The notes beneath the pieces were generated by a model, which saw nothing but the letters and a program-made list of their open reading frames with translations, ran no database searches and was not told the origin of the DNA. A stretch of 64,000 bases of DNA from NCBI GenBank assembly GCA_963995505.1, contig OZ023186.1, forward strand, positions 19,909,570 through 19,973,569, read 5' to 3'. The position numbers were made by a program, and so were the translations under genes. How positions within the stretch are numbered: the stretch's first letter is position 1; the number at the start of each line of letters is the position of its first letter. Origin of the DNA: Hypericum androsaemum (lineage: Eukaryota > Streptophyta > Magnoliopsida > Malpighiales > Hypericaceae). This document shows positions 1-11,737 of this stretch, in pieces.

Positions 1-2097
1 TTCATTAAGAGGGCGCATTGCATTGGACATTTTGAACTCTACTTTCTCCTCCCCTATTCGGAGGACCAATCTTCCATCATGCACATCCACCAAGGCACGC
101 ACCGTGTTGAGAAACGGTCGGCTAAGGATTAGTGGACAACTCTTGTCCTCATCAAAATCCAGCACCACAAAGTCCACAGGGAAGATAAACTTATCAATCT
201 TCAGCAAGACATCCTCCACGACCCCGAATAGCTTCTTTATGGTTTGGAGATGCATAGATGTGGGTTTCACCTCACACAATCCAAGCCTCCTCAAAATAGA
301 TAAAGGCATTAAGTTAATGCTAGCGCCTAAATCACACAAACACTTAGGAAACTCAACGTCACCAAAAAAATAAGGAATAGTGAAACTCCCCAGATCTTTT
401 AACTTTGTCGGGAGATCTTTGGAGATGAGAGAGCTACACTTCGCCGTGAGGGCTACCATCTCTCCATCTTCCCACTTCCGCTTCTTTGTGATGAGTTCCT
501 TCAAAAACTTGGAGTAGAGAGGAACTTGATCCAACATCTCTAGAATAGAGATACTAATTTGGACATTTTTCATCTTCTCCATAAAGCCGAGAAATTTGTC
601 GTCCATCACGTTCTTCTTCTTAACTCTTTGAGGAAATGGTAGAGGAGGGATCTTTGGTGGTGGTGGCACATACTCCTCTTCCTCCTCAATCTCAACAAAA
701 GGACTTTTCTCTTTCTCCACCTCTTTGTTCTCCTCGGCATTCTTCTCTTTTTTATTGGCCTCCACATAGTTTCCTCTTGATTTCGGGCTCGTCTCTTGAG
801 AAATGATTTCCTTGCCACTCCTCAAGGTAATTGCACTCACATTTGCTCAAGGATTAGCCTCCGTGGAGCTTGGAAGAGAATCAGACTCTCTATGGGTACT
901 TGCATTTGCTATTTGTCCAAGTTGCCTCTCCATATTATGCATTGCGGTTGCTTAACCCTTGAGAATTTGTTCTAAGTTATTTTGCCTTGAGCCTTGTTGA
1001 TTTATGGCGGCCAAAATTTATCCTTGTTGGCTAACTACTCCTCCAACTTCTTGCATGAATTTGTCCATCTTTGAGAACTTCTCCTCAATAGTTTCCATCC
1101 GATCCATCAAAGAAAAACGTGGTTGAAAACCCGAAGGAGGCCCTTGAGGTGCATTACGAAGAGGAGGTCCCTTATCCGGGACAATCGCCATGTTATCTCC
1201 ACTACTTCCTCCCATCCAAGAGAAGTTAGGGTGATTTCTCCACCCGGGATTGTACGCAGAGGAATATGGGTTTCCAATCCTATTTGCTCCTTGCCCTTGG
1301 CCACCAATAAAATTCACTTCCTCCGTAGTAGAGCCCAGCATCGCACACTCTTGGTTCTCATGGCCAACATTGGCACAAACTTAACAATTTGTTTGCACGG
1401 CCGTCACACTGATTTTGTTCAAGCTTAGATCATTCACCTTCTTTGTCAACAAAGCCAATTGAGCTTGAATAGAGGAGGCAATGTCAATATCAATAACTTC
1501 TACTTGCTCCTTACTCGATTGCCTCGCTCTCTCATTGGCCATTAGAATGTTTGTAGCCGCCAACTCCTTCAAGATATGGTGGGCATCATCCCTATCCTTT
1601 CTCAAGAAGGATCTATTGGAGGCGGATCAACTGTGCCCCTTGTTGAGGATCCAAGGCCGAAGTAAAAAATTTGGAGTAAAGATTCCTCTGTTAAGTTATG
1701 GTGTGGGCATCTCCTTTGCAATCCCTTGAATCTCTCCCAAGCTTCACTCAAAGACTCATTCTCAAATTTGAAAATTGTTAATCTCCTTTACGAGCCTATT
1801 CGTCTTTGAGAAGGGAAAGTACTTTTCAAGGAAGGCATTAGCTAGCTCCTCCCACGTGGCTATCGATGTCCCAACCAATTGCTTGTGCCAAATCTTGGCC
1901 TTTTCCTTCAAAGTAAGTGGCAACCTAAGCTTCACGGCATCATCGGAAGCTCTATTATACCTAAAGGTGTCGACTATCTCCAAAAAGTTAGCAATATGGT
2001 CGTTGGGATCTTCATTCGGCAACCCATAGAATTGGACCGAAGTTTGGAGCATGTGTATCACGGCCGGCTTGATCTCGAAATTGTTAGCCTGGACATT
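1..2097 (-). pseudogene. Athila-like element A: gag-protease remnant
   Basis: Minus-strand relic of an Athila-type Ty3/gypsy gag-pol gene. Read from 2097 downward it gives the gag capsid region, a gag segment near 1605-1381 (DDAHHILKELAATN), the Gly/Asn-rich linker near 1341-1018, the acidic/Pro linker (EEEEEYVPPPPKIPPLPF near 700) and the aspartic protease with CDLGASINLMPL near 310-350. It runs off the window at position 1, so reverse transcriptase and integrase lie outside. The reading frame is interrupted by several stops and shifts when aligned to element B at 4219-6380. Its gag start is on the far side of element B, at 13535-13765. Gag packages element RNA and the protease cleaves the polyprotein; this copy is non-functional. 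Confidence 0.9.
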
Positions 2098-3889
2098 TGA
2101 TGAGTGTGAAAACACTCTATCATCTATGTATGTTTTAGTGTTGATTTTCCGTTGTTTCTAGTGTTGTTGTGTGTTATTTATCATTGTATTTGTATATATC
2201 GTACTTTGAACGTTTTAGAGTAGTTCTTGTGATTTTCCTTAAGTTTCGTTCATGTTTATTTCTAGGAGGCTTTGTGGTGATGCGGGGAGGATATTGGTGC
2301 AGTTTGGAGCGTGTCAAAGGCGATCGGATCAGCCTTGAAGAATGGTGCACGATCGGGACGGTGACGACATTGAGCAGACTGACCTCAAGTGACTTAAATG
2401 AAGATAACTTTTGCATACAAAGTCCAATGGAGACGAGTGAGGCGGTTCTAGAAAGAAGACATCCGTGGCTACAAATTTTTTTCTTTGGTCTTCTTCAAAT
2501 TCGAAGTCTAAGAGGGTCAAAAATGCACATGAAATCAAACTTTAAATCTGAGGACTCGCCTGACCGAAATCGGCCGAAATTCATGGCCCATTCCGGGACC
2601 ATTCCGGAATTTGCCATGACGTTTCAGGGCTGCCATTTCAACCATCTTGGCTGGAATTCCACTACAAAACTCCCCATACTCCACTACTTTCCATTGTCCC
2701 CCACTACTTCCATTGTCTCCCACTATCTCCCATTTGATTCTCCACTATCTCCCACTCTTCCCCCACGACCTCCACCATTCACTCTCATCCTTTCCTATCC
2801 TCTCTCCCTGGAACCAGAGAAGAACGTGGCTGCCCTCTCTCTTCCAACCAAATCCGTGGCTCACCATTGAAGGAGAGGAGAAGAGGAAAAACGTGGCCAA
2901 TCTAGAGAAGAACGTGGCTGCCCTCCCTCTTCCAACCAAATCCGTGGCTCACCATTGAAGGAGAGGAGAAGAGGAAAAACGTGGCCAATCTAGAGAAGAA
3001 CGTGGCTGCCCTCCCTCTTCCAACCAAATCTGTGGCTCACCATTGAAGGAGAAGAGAAGAGGAAAAATGTGGCCAATCTAGAGAAGAAGGAGAGGAAGCC
3101 ATTGTTGAAGCTTGTGTAGGGAACTTGAAGGAAGAATATTGGATGCTTGAAGACCATTTTGAGCTTTCTCTTACTCTATCTTTTAATGTTCTTGTTTTGC
3201 TTGCTTTCTTCAATGGATGTGTTGAGTTGTAAGATGAACATGTGTGAGTAGTTCATTTGTGGGTTAGGTGCCTTGATGGCATCTACCTAGCCTATGGTTT
3301 TGTGGGGTTAATATGTTAAGGTTTATGAACTAGTTAATGAGTTTATTGTTTAATCTTGCTTGATCGCCTTGATTATAAACTAAGTTAATTCTAATCACCG
3401 GGAGGGGTTAGGATTAACGGACCATTTAACTAGTTAACTAGTTGCCTATTGAAGAGGGATCTCTGTAGGTGGTTAGTTGTCCAAAGGGTGATGGCCATAA
3501 TCGGTAGTTAGTTGGATTAGTTGGCTAATTAGTCGCGGGAGCGCGGTTGGTTCAACTAAGCCTAGTTAACGATCGATTTAGACTAATCAGTCGCGGGAGC
3601 ATTGATTAGTTGCTTAAGAAACATCCGGTCCATAACACGAACTAAATAAATCCCATATGCCATTTGGTTATTTAGTTGTCATTGGCACCAAGCCCACTCT
3701 TTCCTTTATTGCTTAAATCTTCTTATAATTAGTCGTTGTAGTAACCAACTCGTGTTTGGAATTGACACCTCCATTTCTCATTGTCCTAAACTAGCGGTAA
3801 AGTCAAATTTGCGGACTAGCTTAGTCCTTGTGGGACGACAATCCCGTACTTACTCATTATTGCAAGAGGGGTGAAAATCCTTCCTTTCA
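2098..3889 (+). repeat. 5' LTR of Athila element B
   Basis: 1,792 bp, starting TGATGAGTG and ending CCTTTCA immediately before the primer binding site. It matches 11738-13529 base for base in length. It contains a direct tandem array of an 88-bp unit. A 233-codon open frame (2169-2870) stays open in both LTRs but shows no domain and is probably chance. Confidence 0.95.
2821..3084 (+). repeat. 88-bp tandem repeat inside LTR (three units)
   Basis: The word AGAACGTGGCTG recurs at 2821, 2909 and 2997, giving an exact 88-bp period. Three units are also present in the other LTR (12461, 12549, 12637). The LTR of element A (13899-15382) lacks this array and is about 300 bp shorter, which partly explains the length difference. 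Confidence 0.9.
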
Positions 3890-3891
3890 AT

Positions 3892-3908
3892 TGGCGCCGT
3901 TGCCGGGG
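3892..3908 (+). other. Primer binding site, tRNA-Asp
   Basis: TGGCGCCGTTGCCGGGG is the exact complement of the 3' end (with CCA) of plant tRNA-Asp, the primer typical of Athila elements. It begins two bases after the LTR end and would prime minus-strand DNA synthesis. Confidence 0.93.
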
Positions 3909-4029
3909 ATTAAGTACTAGACGCTTAATTTGGCTTACGAACTTGGATTGGGATATTTATTTTTTTGTTTACTTGGTTACTGTTACTTAGTGCCTTTGTT
4001 GTTTGTCTTACAAGGTACTTATTTGTCGC

Positions 4030-5398
4030 ATGCGCTCAACTCGCTCAATAAACAATATTCCGATCGGAGTAGACGTTGACATTGGATACTTGGAAAGAGT
4101 ATTGCGACAAGAGAGAAGGACACAAGCAAGGATGAATCAACAACCTCATGTGCAAGAAGCTCCATAAGGAGCTCCGCAAGGCGATGCGCAAGGAGTTGGA
4201 GTTCCTCGAAGGTCTCTCATGGACTATGCTAGGCCCACCTTGAGAGGGGCAATGTCTGGAGTTCCTAGGCCTGCTATTCAAGCTAACACCTTCGAGATCA
4301 AGCCAGCGGTGATTCACATGCTCCAAGCTTCAGTCCAATTCTATGGATTACCGAATGAAGATCCCAACGACCATATTGCTAATTTTCTGGAGATAGCTGA
4401 CACCTTCAAGCATAATGGAGTGACCGACGATGTTGTGAAGCTGAGGTTGTTCCCATTTACCTTGAAGGACAAAGCAAAGATATCGTATAAGGATCTGGTT
4501 GGGACAACAATTACGACATGGGAGGAACTAGCTAATGCATTCCTTGACAAGTATTTTCCTTTCTCCAAGACAAATAGACTCTGTGAAGGAGATTAACAAC
4601 TTCCAACAATTCGAGAATGAGTCGTTGAGTGAAGCTTGGGAGAGATTCAAGGGATTACAAAGGAGTTGTCCACACCACAATATACCAGAGGAGTCTTTAC
4701 TCCAAACTTTCTACTTTGGACTTGGACCCTCTACAAGGGGGACGGTTGATGCTGCCTCTAATGGATCTTTTTTGAGAAGAGAGAGGGATGATGCCTACCA
4801 CATCGTGGAAGAATTACCAGCTACAAACATCCTTATAGCAAATGAGAGAGGAAGACAACCTATTAGCCAGCAAAAGGGAGTGATTGATGTTGATGTTGCC
4901 TCCTCTATTCAAGCCCAATTGGCATTGTTGGCAAGAAAAGTGAACGATCTTAGCTTGAACAAAAGCAATGTGGCAGCTGTGAAAACAAATTGTCAAGTTT
5001 GTGGCCATATTGGCCATGAGATGAATGAGTGTGCCATGTTGGGCTCTTCTATAGAGCAAGTGAATTTTGTGGGTGGCCAAGGGCAAGGAGCAAATAGGAT
5101 GGGAAACAACCCATATTCCTCTACCTACAATCAGGGGTGGAGAAATCACCCAAACTTCTCTTGGAAGGGAGGGAATAGTGGCGACAATATGGCGATGGTC
5201 CCTGATAAAGGACCTCCTCTTCGATATCAACCTCAAGGGCCCCCTCCGGGTTTCCAACCACGGGCGTTCTTGACAGATCGAATGGGCGCTATGGAGGAGA
5301 AGTTTGAGAAGATGGATAAGTTTATGCACGAAGTTGGAGGTGTGGTTAGCCAACAAAGCCAAATTTTGGCAGCCATACAACAACAAGGTGCACGATAG
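4030..5398 (+). pseudogene. gag: gag of Athila element B (two stops, one frameshift)
   Basis: Gag nucleocapsid/capsid gene. The chosen ATG at 4030 (MRSTRSINNIPIGVDVDIGY) matches the start seen in element A on the other side of the nest. An in-frame TAA at 4165-4167 breaks the N-terminus. The frame then runs to about 4580, where a 1-bp insertion shifts it just after NRL, compared with [10 protein letters not shown] in element A. A zinc knuckle CQVCGHIGHEMNEC (CX2CX4HX4C) lies near 4995-5035. The frame ends at TAG 5396-5398, where element A has a glutamine codon. Gag would form the cytoplasmic particle around element RNA; this copy cannot make a full protein. Confidence 0.92.
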
Positions 5399-8300
5399 AA
5401 CAACTTGGAGCAAATTCTCAAGGGACAAGCTACCGCGATGCATAATATGGAGACACAACTTGGAGAAATTGCAAAGGCGAGTTCCCATAGAGCTTCCGGC
5501 TCCCTGCCAAGCTCCACAGAAATAAATCCTCGAGGAAATGTGAATGCAATTTCTTTGAGGAGTGGTAAGGAAATAGCTTCTCAAGAGGCAACCCGGAAGA
5601 ACAATGACGATCATATGGAAGCCAATGAGGAGGAGAAAGAAGTAGAGGTGGAAAAAGAGAAAAGTCCTTTTGCTGAGATTGAGGAAGAAGAGGAGTATGT
5701 GCCACCACCACCAAAGATCCCTCCTCTACCATTTCCTCAAAGAGTAAAAAAGAAGAACGTGATGGACGACAAATTTCTTGGCTTTATGGAGAAAATGAAA
5801 AACGTCCAGATTAGCGTCTCATTTCTGGAGATGCTGGATCAAGTTCCGCACTACTCCAAGTTTTTGAAGGAACTCATCACAAAGAAGAGGAAATGGGAAG
5901 ATGGAGAGACGGTGGCCCTCACGGTGAAGTGTAGCTCTCTCATCTCAAAGGATCTCCCGACAAAGTTAAAAGACCCGGGGAGTTTCACTATTCCTTGTTT
6001 CGTTGGTGATGTTGAGTTTCCTAAGTGCCTATGTGATTTAGGCGCTAGCATTAACTTGATGCCTTTGTCTATTCTTAGGAAACTTGGCTTGTGTGAGGTG
6101 AAAGCCACTTCTATGCGTCTCCAATTGGCGGACCAAACCATAAAGAAGCCATTTGGGGTCGTGGAGGATGTCTTGTTAAAGGTTGATAAGTTTATCTTCC
6201 CCGTGGACTTTGTGGTGCTGGATTTTGATGAAGACAAGAGTTGTCCATTAATCCTTGGCCGGCCGTTTCTCAATACGGCACGTGCCTTGGTGGATGTGCA
6301 TGATGGAAGATTGGTCCTCCAAATAGGGGAGGAGAAGGTAGCGTTCAAGATGTCCAACGCAATGCGCCACCCTCTTGATGAAGGCGTGTGCATGAAAGTT
6401 GATGTCATGAAGGAATGTGTCCTCGAGTTTGGCAAGGAGAGCATATCAAGAATTAAAGATGGAATGGAGGAAGAAATTAATGGAGAACAAGAAGAGGATG
6501 ACTTGGAAGAGTTCGAGGGAGAAGATGATACAAAAAGTCTCCATGAGGATTTGGAGCTTGATTTGAAGTATCGTACTCCACCTTCTATCACCAAGGCTCC
6601 AAGCTTGGAGTTGAAAGAGTTACCCTCCCATTTGCAATATGCATTCTTAAAGGATGAAGGAAGACTTCCCATTATCATCTCCAACAAGCTCTCTAAGGAA
6701 CAAGAGAAGAGGGTGCTTGAAATCATCAACAAACGGATTAAGGCCATGGCTTGGCAAATATCCGATATCAAGGGGATAAGTCCCGACATTGTTATGCATC
6801 ACATCCATATGGAGGAGGGAGCCAAGCCGAGGGTGGACAGGCAAAGAAGATTGAATTCCAACATGAAAGAAGTTGTAAAGAAGGAGGTGATCAAGCTCCT
6901 CGAAGCTGGCATCATTTATCCCATCTCGGATAGTGAGTGGGTAAGCCCGATCCATTGTGTTCCAAAGAAAGGAGGAATGACTGTTGTGATCAATGATGAG
7001 GGTGAGCTCATTTCCATAAGAACTGTGACTGGATGGAGGGTATGCGTGGACTACCGAAAGTTGAATGATGCCACACGTAAGGATCATTTTCCTCTACCAT
7101 TCATTGATCAAATATTGGAGAGAATTTCTGGGTATTCTCACTATTGCTTTTTGGATGGGTACTCGGGCTATAACCAAATTGCAATATACCCAAGAGATCA
7201 AGAGAAGACCTCTTTCACTTGTCCTTTTGGTATTTTTGCCTATCGACGAATGCCTTTTGGGTTGAGTTGTGCTCCTGCAACATTCCAACGATGCATGGAG
7301 GCCATCTTTTGGGGAATGAATGAGAAAATTATGGAGATCTTCATGGATGATTTCTCGGTATTTGGAGACTCCTTTGATAGCTGCTTGGCCAATTTGGATA
7401 AGGTCTTGGAAAGATGTGAAGAGAAGAACCTCGTTCTCAATTGGGAGAAATGTCATTTCATGGTAGATGAATGGATAGTTCTTGGGCATAAGATCTCCCG
7501 AGCTGGCATTGAGGTGGACAGAGCCAAGACGGAAGCAATCGAGAAGATGGAAGCACCGACTTCAGTTAAAGGAGTAAGAGCTTTTCTTGGCCATGCCGGT
7601 TTCTACCGAAGATTTATCAAGAATTTTTCTCTTATCGCGAAGCCGCTAACTAATTTGCTTGTGAAGGATGTACCCTTTGATTTTGATGAGCCATGCCTTC
7701 AAGCATTTGATACTTTGAAGAAAGCTCTTGTCACAGCTCCGATTATCTCTTCTCCGGATTGGACGCTACCATTTGAGATGATGTGTGATGCGAGCGATAT
7801 TGCACTGGGATGTGTGCTTGGTCAAAAGAAGGAGGGGAAGCTTCATGTCATATACTATGCAAGTAGAGTGTTGGCGGGCGCCCAACTAAATTACACAACC
7901 ACCGAGAAGGAGTTGCTTGCGGTCGTGTATGCATGTGACAAGTTTTGACCATATTTACTTGGGTCGAAGGTGATAATCTACACTGATCATGCGGCTTTGA
8001 GGTACCTATTCTCCAAACAAGATGCCAAGCCGCGACTTATCCGGTGGATTTTATTGCTCCAAGAATTTGACTTGTCCATCAAGGATAAGAAGGGTTCGGA
8101 AAATGTAGTCGCGGACCATCTTTCTCGACTAGAGAGAAGTGATGGAATGGAGACTCATGGAAAGATCAAAGAAGAGTTTCTGGATGAGGAGTTGATGCGC
8201 TTGAATAATGTGGAAGCACCTTGGTATGCAGATTTCGCCAACTTCCTAGTTGGAGGCATTATTCCTATGGATTTGAGCTATCCCCAACGCAAGAAATTCC

Positions 8301-9508
8301 TAAGGGATTCTCAACTCTATGTTTGGGATGAGCCTTACCTTGTTAAGAGGTGTAGTGATGGGTTGCTTCGACGGTGCATTGCGGATGAAGAAGTTAAGGA
8401 TGTTTTGGAGCAATGCCATAGTACTCCATATTCAGGTCACTATAGAGCAACAAGAACCGCATCACGAGTCTTTGAATGCGGGTTTTATTGGCCCAATATA
8501 TTTAAGGATGCTCGTTCTTTTATTGCTCAGTGCGATCGATGTCAAAGGACTGGAACTATCTCAAAGAGGAATGAGATGCCGCTATCTGGAATTCTGGAAG
8601 TGAAGCTCTTTGATGTTTGGGGGTTGGACTTCATGGGACCTTTCCCAACCTCTAATGGCAACAAGTATATCTTGGTAGGAGTGGACTACGTATCTAAGTG
8701 GGTGGAAGCTTGGGCATCACCGACCAATGATGCAAAGGTGGTCATTCACTTTATCAAAAAGCTCTTTTCAAGATTTGGAGTGCCAAGGGCTATCATAAGC
8801 GATGGGGGTTCACACTTTTGCAACCGACCATTTGAGATTTTATTGAAGAGGTACGGGGTCACACATAAGGTTGTTACACCTTATCACCCCCAAACAAGTG
8901 GGCAAGTCGAACTCTCTAACCGGGAACTGAAGAAGATCCTAGAAAAGACGGTTGGAGGAGCAAGAAAGGATTGGGCAAACAAGCTTGACGATGCCTTATG
9001 GGCATACCGAACGGCATTCAAAATGCCTATCGGGATGTCCCCATACAAACTTGTTTATGGCAAGGCGTGCCACCTCCCCGTAGAGCTAGAGCATCGAGCA
9101 TTTTGGGCCATCAAGACCCTGAATTATGACTACAAGAAAGCCGATGAGCGAAGGGTATTGCAACTTGAAGAGCTGGACGAAATCTGCGACATGGCGTTTG
9201 AGAGCTCTAGGCTTTACAAGGAGAAGACGAAAAGATCACATGATGCCCACATCGTGAAGAAAGAGTTCAAGGAGGGTGATGAAGTGCTACTCTACAACTC
9301 CCGATTGAGACTTTTTCTGGGAAAGCTCAAGTCAAAATGGAGTGGCCCGTTCAAAGTTGTGAGGATTTTTCCATTCGGAGCCCTTGAATTAGAAAGAAGT
9401 GATGGAGGAGTCTTCAAGGTGAATGGCCAAAGGTGCAAGATTTACCTTGGTGGCAACATTGAACGACAAGCGGAAGTGCAATCCGTGACTCCACCGTCTA
9501 ATGAATGA
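5399..9508 (+). pseudogene. pol: pol of Athila element B: protease, RT, RNase H, integrase
   Basis: Continues in the same frame as the last part of gag. Domains in order: acidic/Pro linker; aspartic protease with CDLGASINLMPL near 6030; reverse transcriptase with PFIDQ, FLDGYSGYNQI and catalytic FMDD near 7340-7350; RNase H with CDASDIALG near 7785; HHCC zinc finger ending CDRCQRTG near 8535-8555; integrase core with D in WGLDFMGPF (~8625), D in SDGGSHF (~8800) and E in [10 protein letters not shown] (~8908); and a GPF-type C-terminal module near 9345. No chromodomain follows, as expected for Athila. One stop, TGA at 7946-7948, interrupts RNase H where the family has Arg (KFRPYLLGSK), so a CGA to TGA change is likely. 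Otherwise it is open, and it is the best preserved coding region of the nest. Confidence 0.95.
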
Positions 9509-10324
9509 AAAAGGGGAGTAAAGTCAAGCTAACGACTATAACTTAGCATGTGTTTTGTATTGTCTTTATAGTTGTTCTAGTCTTTTATGTGTGTTCTTTT
9601 TATTTATGTGTTGTTCTTATTCCGGTATGTTTTGTTTTGAAGTGTTAGTTCATGCTTATGGGATATCTTTTAAATTTTGAAGGTCGTCTCAAGGATTCGT
9701 GGATACATCATGGATGATTGGAAACTCATCAGGGAACGGGCGGAAGCGGAGCCCCCGTTGTCGGCGGACGCCAGCCGACCCAGCGGCCGCCGGGTACCGT
9801 AAAACCCCCTTCCGTAAAAAGGCCATATCTTGGTGCTCGAGTCTCGGATTGAGGTGATTCTTCTTGCTATGGAAAGCTAAGAGATAGGCCGACAACTTTG
9901 TAGTTGATGACTTCTTCTAGTTCAGGGTGGAAGGAGTCTCAAATCCTTTCTAACTAAACCTATTAGAACTCTACCTCCTAAATCCTCACAATCCACGCAA
10001 TTGATCGATGGAGCAAGGTTCCAGAGGTAATGCACACCATAAATGCCTAGAACAAATGAATGGAATGGGAACTTCAGCATCAAGGCTACTACATCCAGCA
10101 ACTGGTGGAGCGATCCGGATACAACATCCCTCCACCACCCTCTCCACCTCAAGACTAAGGGGAGTTTCCTAGCACTTTATTTTTCTTTAGTTATTTTCAT
10201 GTCTTTGTGATGTCTTGTTCTTCATGTTTGATTGATTCCCATGCTTAGTTCTTATTGCATTTGTTAATATAGGATAATTGTTTAGATGTCTATGTGCTCC
10301 CTACACCTTGAGGACAAGGTGTTC

Positions 10325-10340
10325 TTCAAGTGTGGGGGTG
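10325..10340 (+). other. Internal polypurine-tract-like motif
   Basis: TTCAAGTGTGGGGGTG closely matches the 3'-LTR-proximal tract TTCAAGTGTGGGAGTG at 11722-11737. Both follow a similar GAGGACAAG word. It may act as a second plus-strand priming site or be a duplicated fossil. Confidence 0.5.
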
Positions 10341-11721
10341 TGGTTCTACTTAGGAATCCTTTATGTGTTTAGATCTAGTTTTTTTTGATTAGGCAATGAT
10401 TTGACATGAATTTTTCAAAATTTGACCCCCTTCAAAATTCTTTAACTTGTGTTAGAAGCATACCACACACCTAGTTAGGAAATAAACTCGAGCACAAGGC
10501 CTAAGAACTTGTAGAAACCTCACCCTCGGTTGTTTAAACTAGTGGTCTCACTATGTAGCTTAAACTAGAGGGTTGATGAGTGACCTTGTGAGGAACTTTG
10601 AGCCGAAGGAGGAGACAACCGTCTTCATTTATTCATGAGGTGCCTACATGAATTCGGGTGATCGAGGTATCCTACTAGTACCTGATATGGTCTTGGTTGT
10701 GTGGCGTTAGTGAATGACGGGGGCTAATCCTTTGAAATTGAGCCTAGAGCTTTAGAGCCAAGAACCTTTATATCCATTACTTTAACCCATTGAGCCTAGC
10801 CATTCTTTGATCATATTATATGTATACCAACTCTAAGCCTTATATCCACCATCTTCCCGGCCTTTGGTCATCCGATCCGAGGACACATAAGTTTATATTT
10901 TTTGGGTGATATGATATGTATTGGGCTTTGTTGGTAGCTTTATGGGTTACTTCATTGGGAATTTGGGTAATCGAGAGGCCATACAAAGAAGCCGAGTTTT
11001 TGCCTAGAAAATGCCAAGTTTGTGTTTGTATTTGTAGAAAGAAAAGAAAAAATAAAGAAAAAATAAAAATAAAAAAATGAAAAGAAAGAAAGAAAGAAAG
11101 AAAAGTGAAGGTTGAATAAGGCATTTATAATTGGCATAACTCGTGCTACACGGTCTTAGAAAATGGGTGAATTTTGGGAGTGTGCTTTAGCTACTTATAG
11201 TGAAGATGTTTAGAATAGACGAGAGACTAAAAAGCTTTGGCAACAAGTCCTCGGATTGGGTGGTTTAACTACTATCCATATATATTATCTCACCAATACC
11301 TTAGCCCCATTACAACCCGATTAAAAGCTCCCCGTTCACGAGCAACCACACGACTTTGAGATACTGTTGAGTAGGATGTAGGATACTTTGAAAGACATCG
11401 ATCATGTATGCGAGAGATAGGAAGTTGGCTACTTACAAATCGTGAGCTAAAAATTTCTGAACCTCTGAGTGGTTAACTTTCTAGTGTCTTTTACATAGTG
11501 ATAACACTTGGTTAAACCATCGAGTGGTGAGGTGTCTACCGGTTCTTACTCTTTGTGTTTGGGTTGATGTACTAGCTAGGTTGTGGGGTGGTCTTTTGAT
11601 GCAAGTTTGAGATTTTGAGGGGAGTTAAATTGTGAATTTATCATGCCTAGTCTTGTCATTATCATGTTTTCTTTCTTATGTGATTGTGATTGTATGAGTA
11701 TTGCTTGAGGACAAGCAATGA

Positions 11722-11737
11722 TTCAAGTGTGGGAGTG
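11722..11737 (+). other. Polypurine tract of element B
   Basis: Purine-rich TTCAAGTGTGGGAGTG directly abuts the 3' LTR start TGATGAG, the position from which plus-strand DNA synthesis is primed. Confidence 0.85.

Larger units (their letters stand above)
9509..11737 (+). other. 3' non-coding region of Athila element B
   Basis: About 2.2 kb between the integrase stop and the 3' LTR. Athila elements often carry an env-like ORF here; I see no open frame over 100 codons and no membrane-protein signature, so any such gene is absent or decayed. A GC-rich patch lies at 9730-9810 and an A/GAAA-rich tract at 11039-11106. A polypurine-like motif near 10325 resembles the true one before the LTR. Confidence 0.75.

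Noticed and set aside
2169..2870. 233-codon plus frame inside the Athila LTR, also open at 11809-12510
   Set aside because: Lies wholly in the LTR, has no domain, and the LTRs are only about 2.5% diverged, so joint openness is not evidence of selection.
10840..11137. Phe-rich minus frames before the Athila 3' LTR
   Set aside because: Caused by an A/GAAA-rich tract.
9509..11737. Env-like gene of Athila
   Set aside because: No open frame over 100 codons and no transmembrane or signal motif could be supported.
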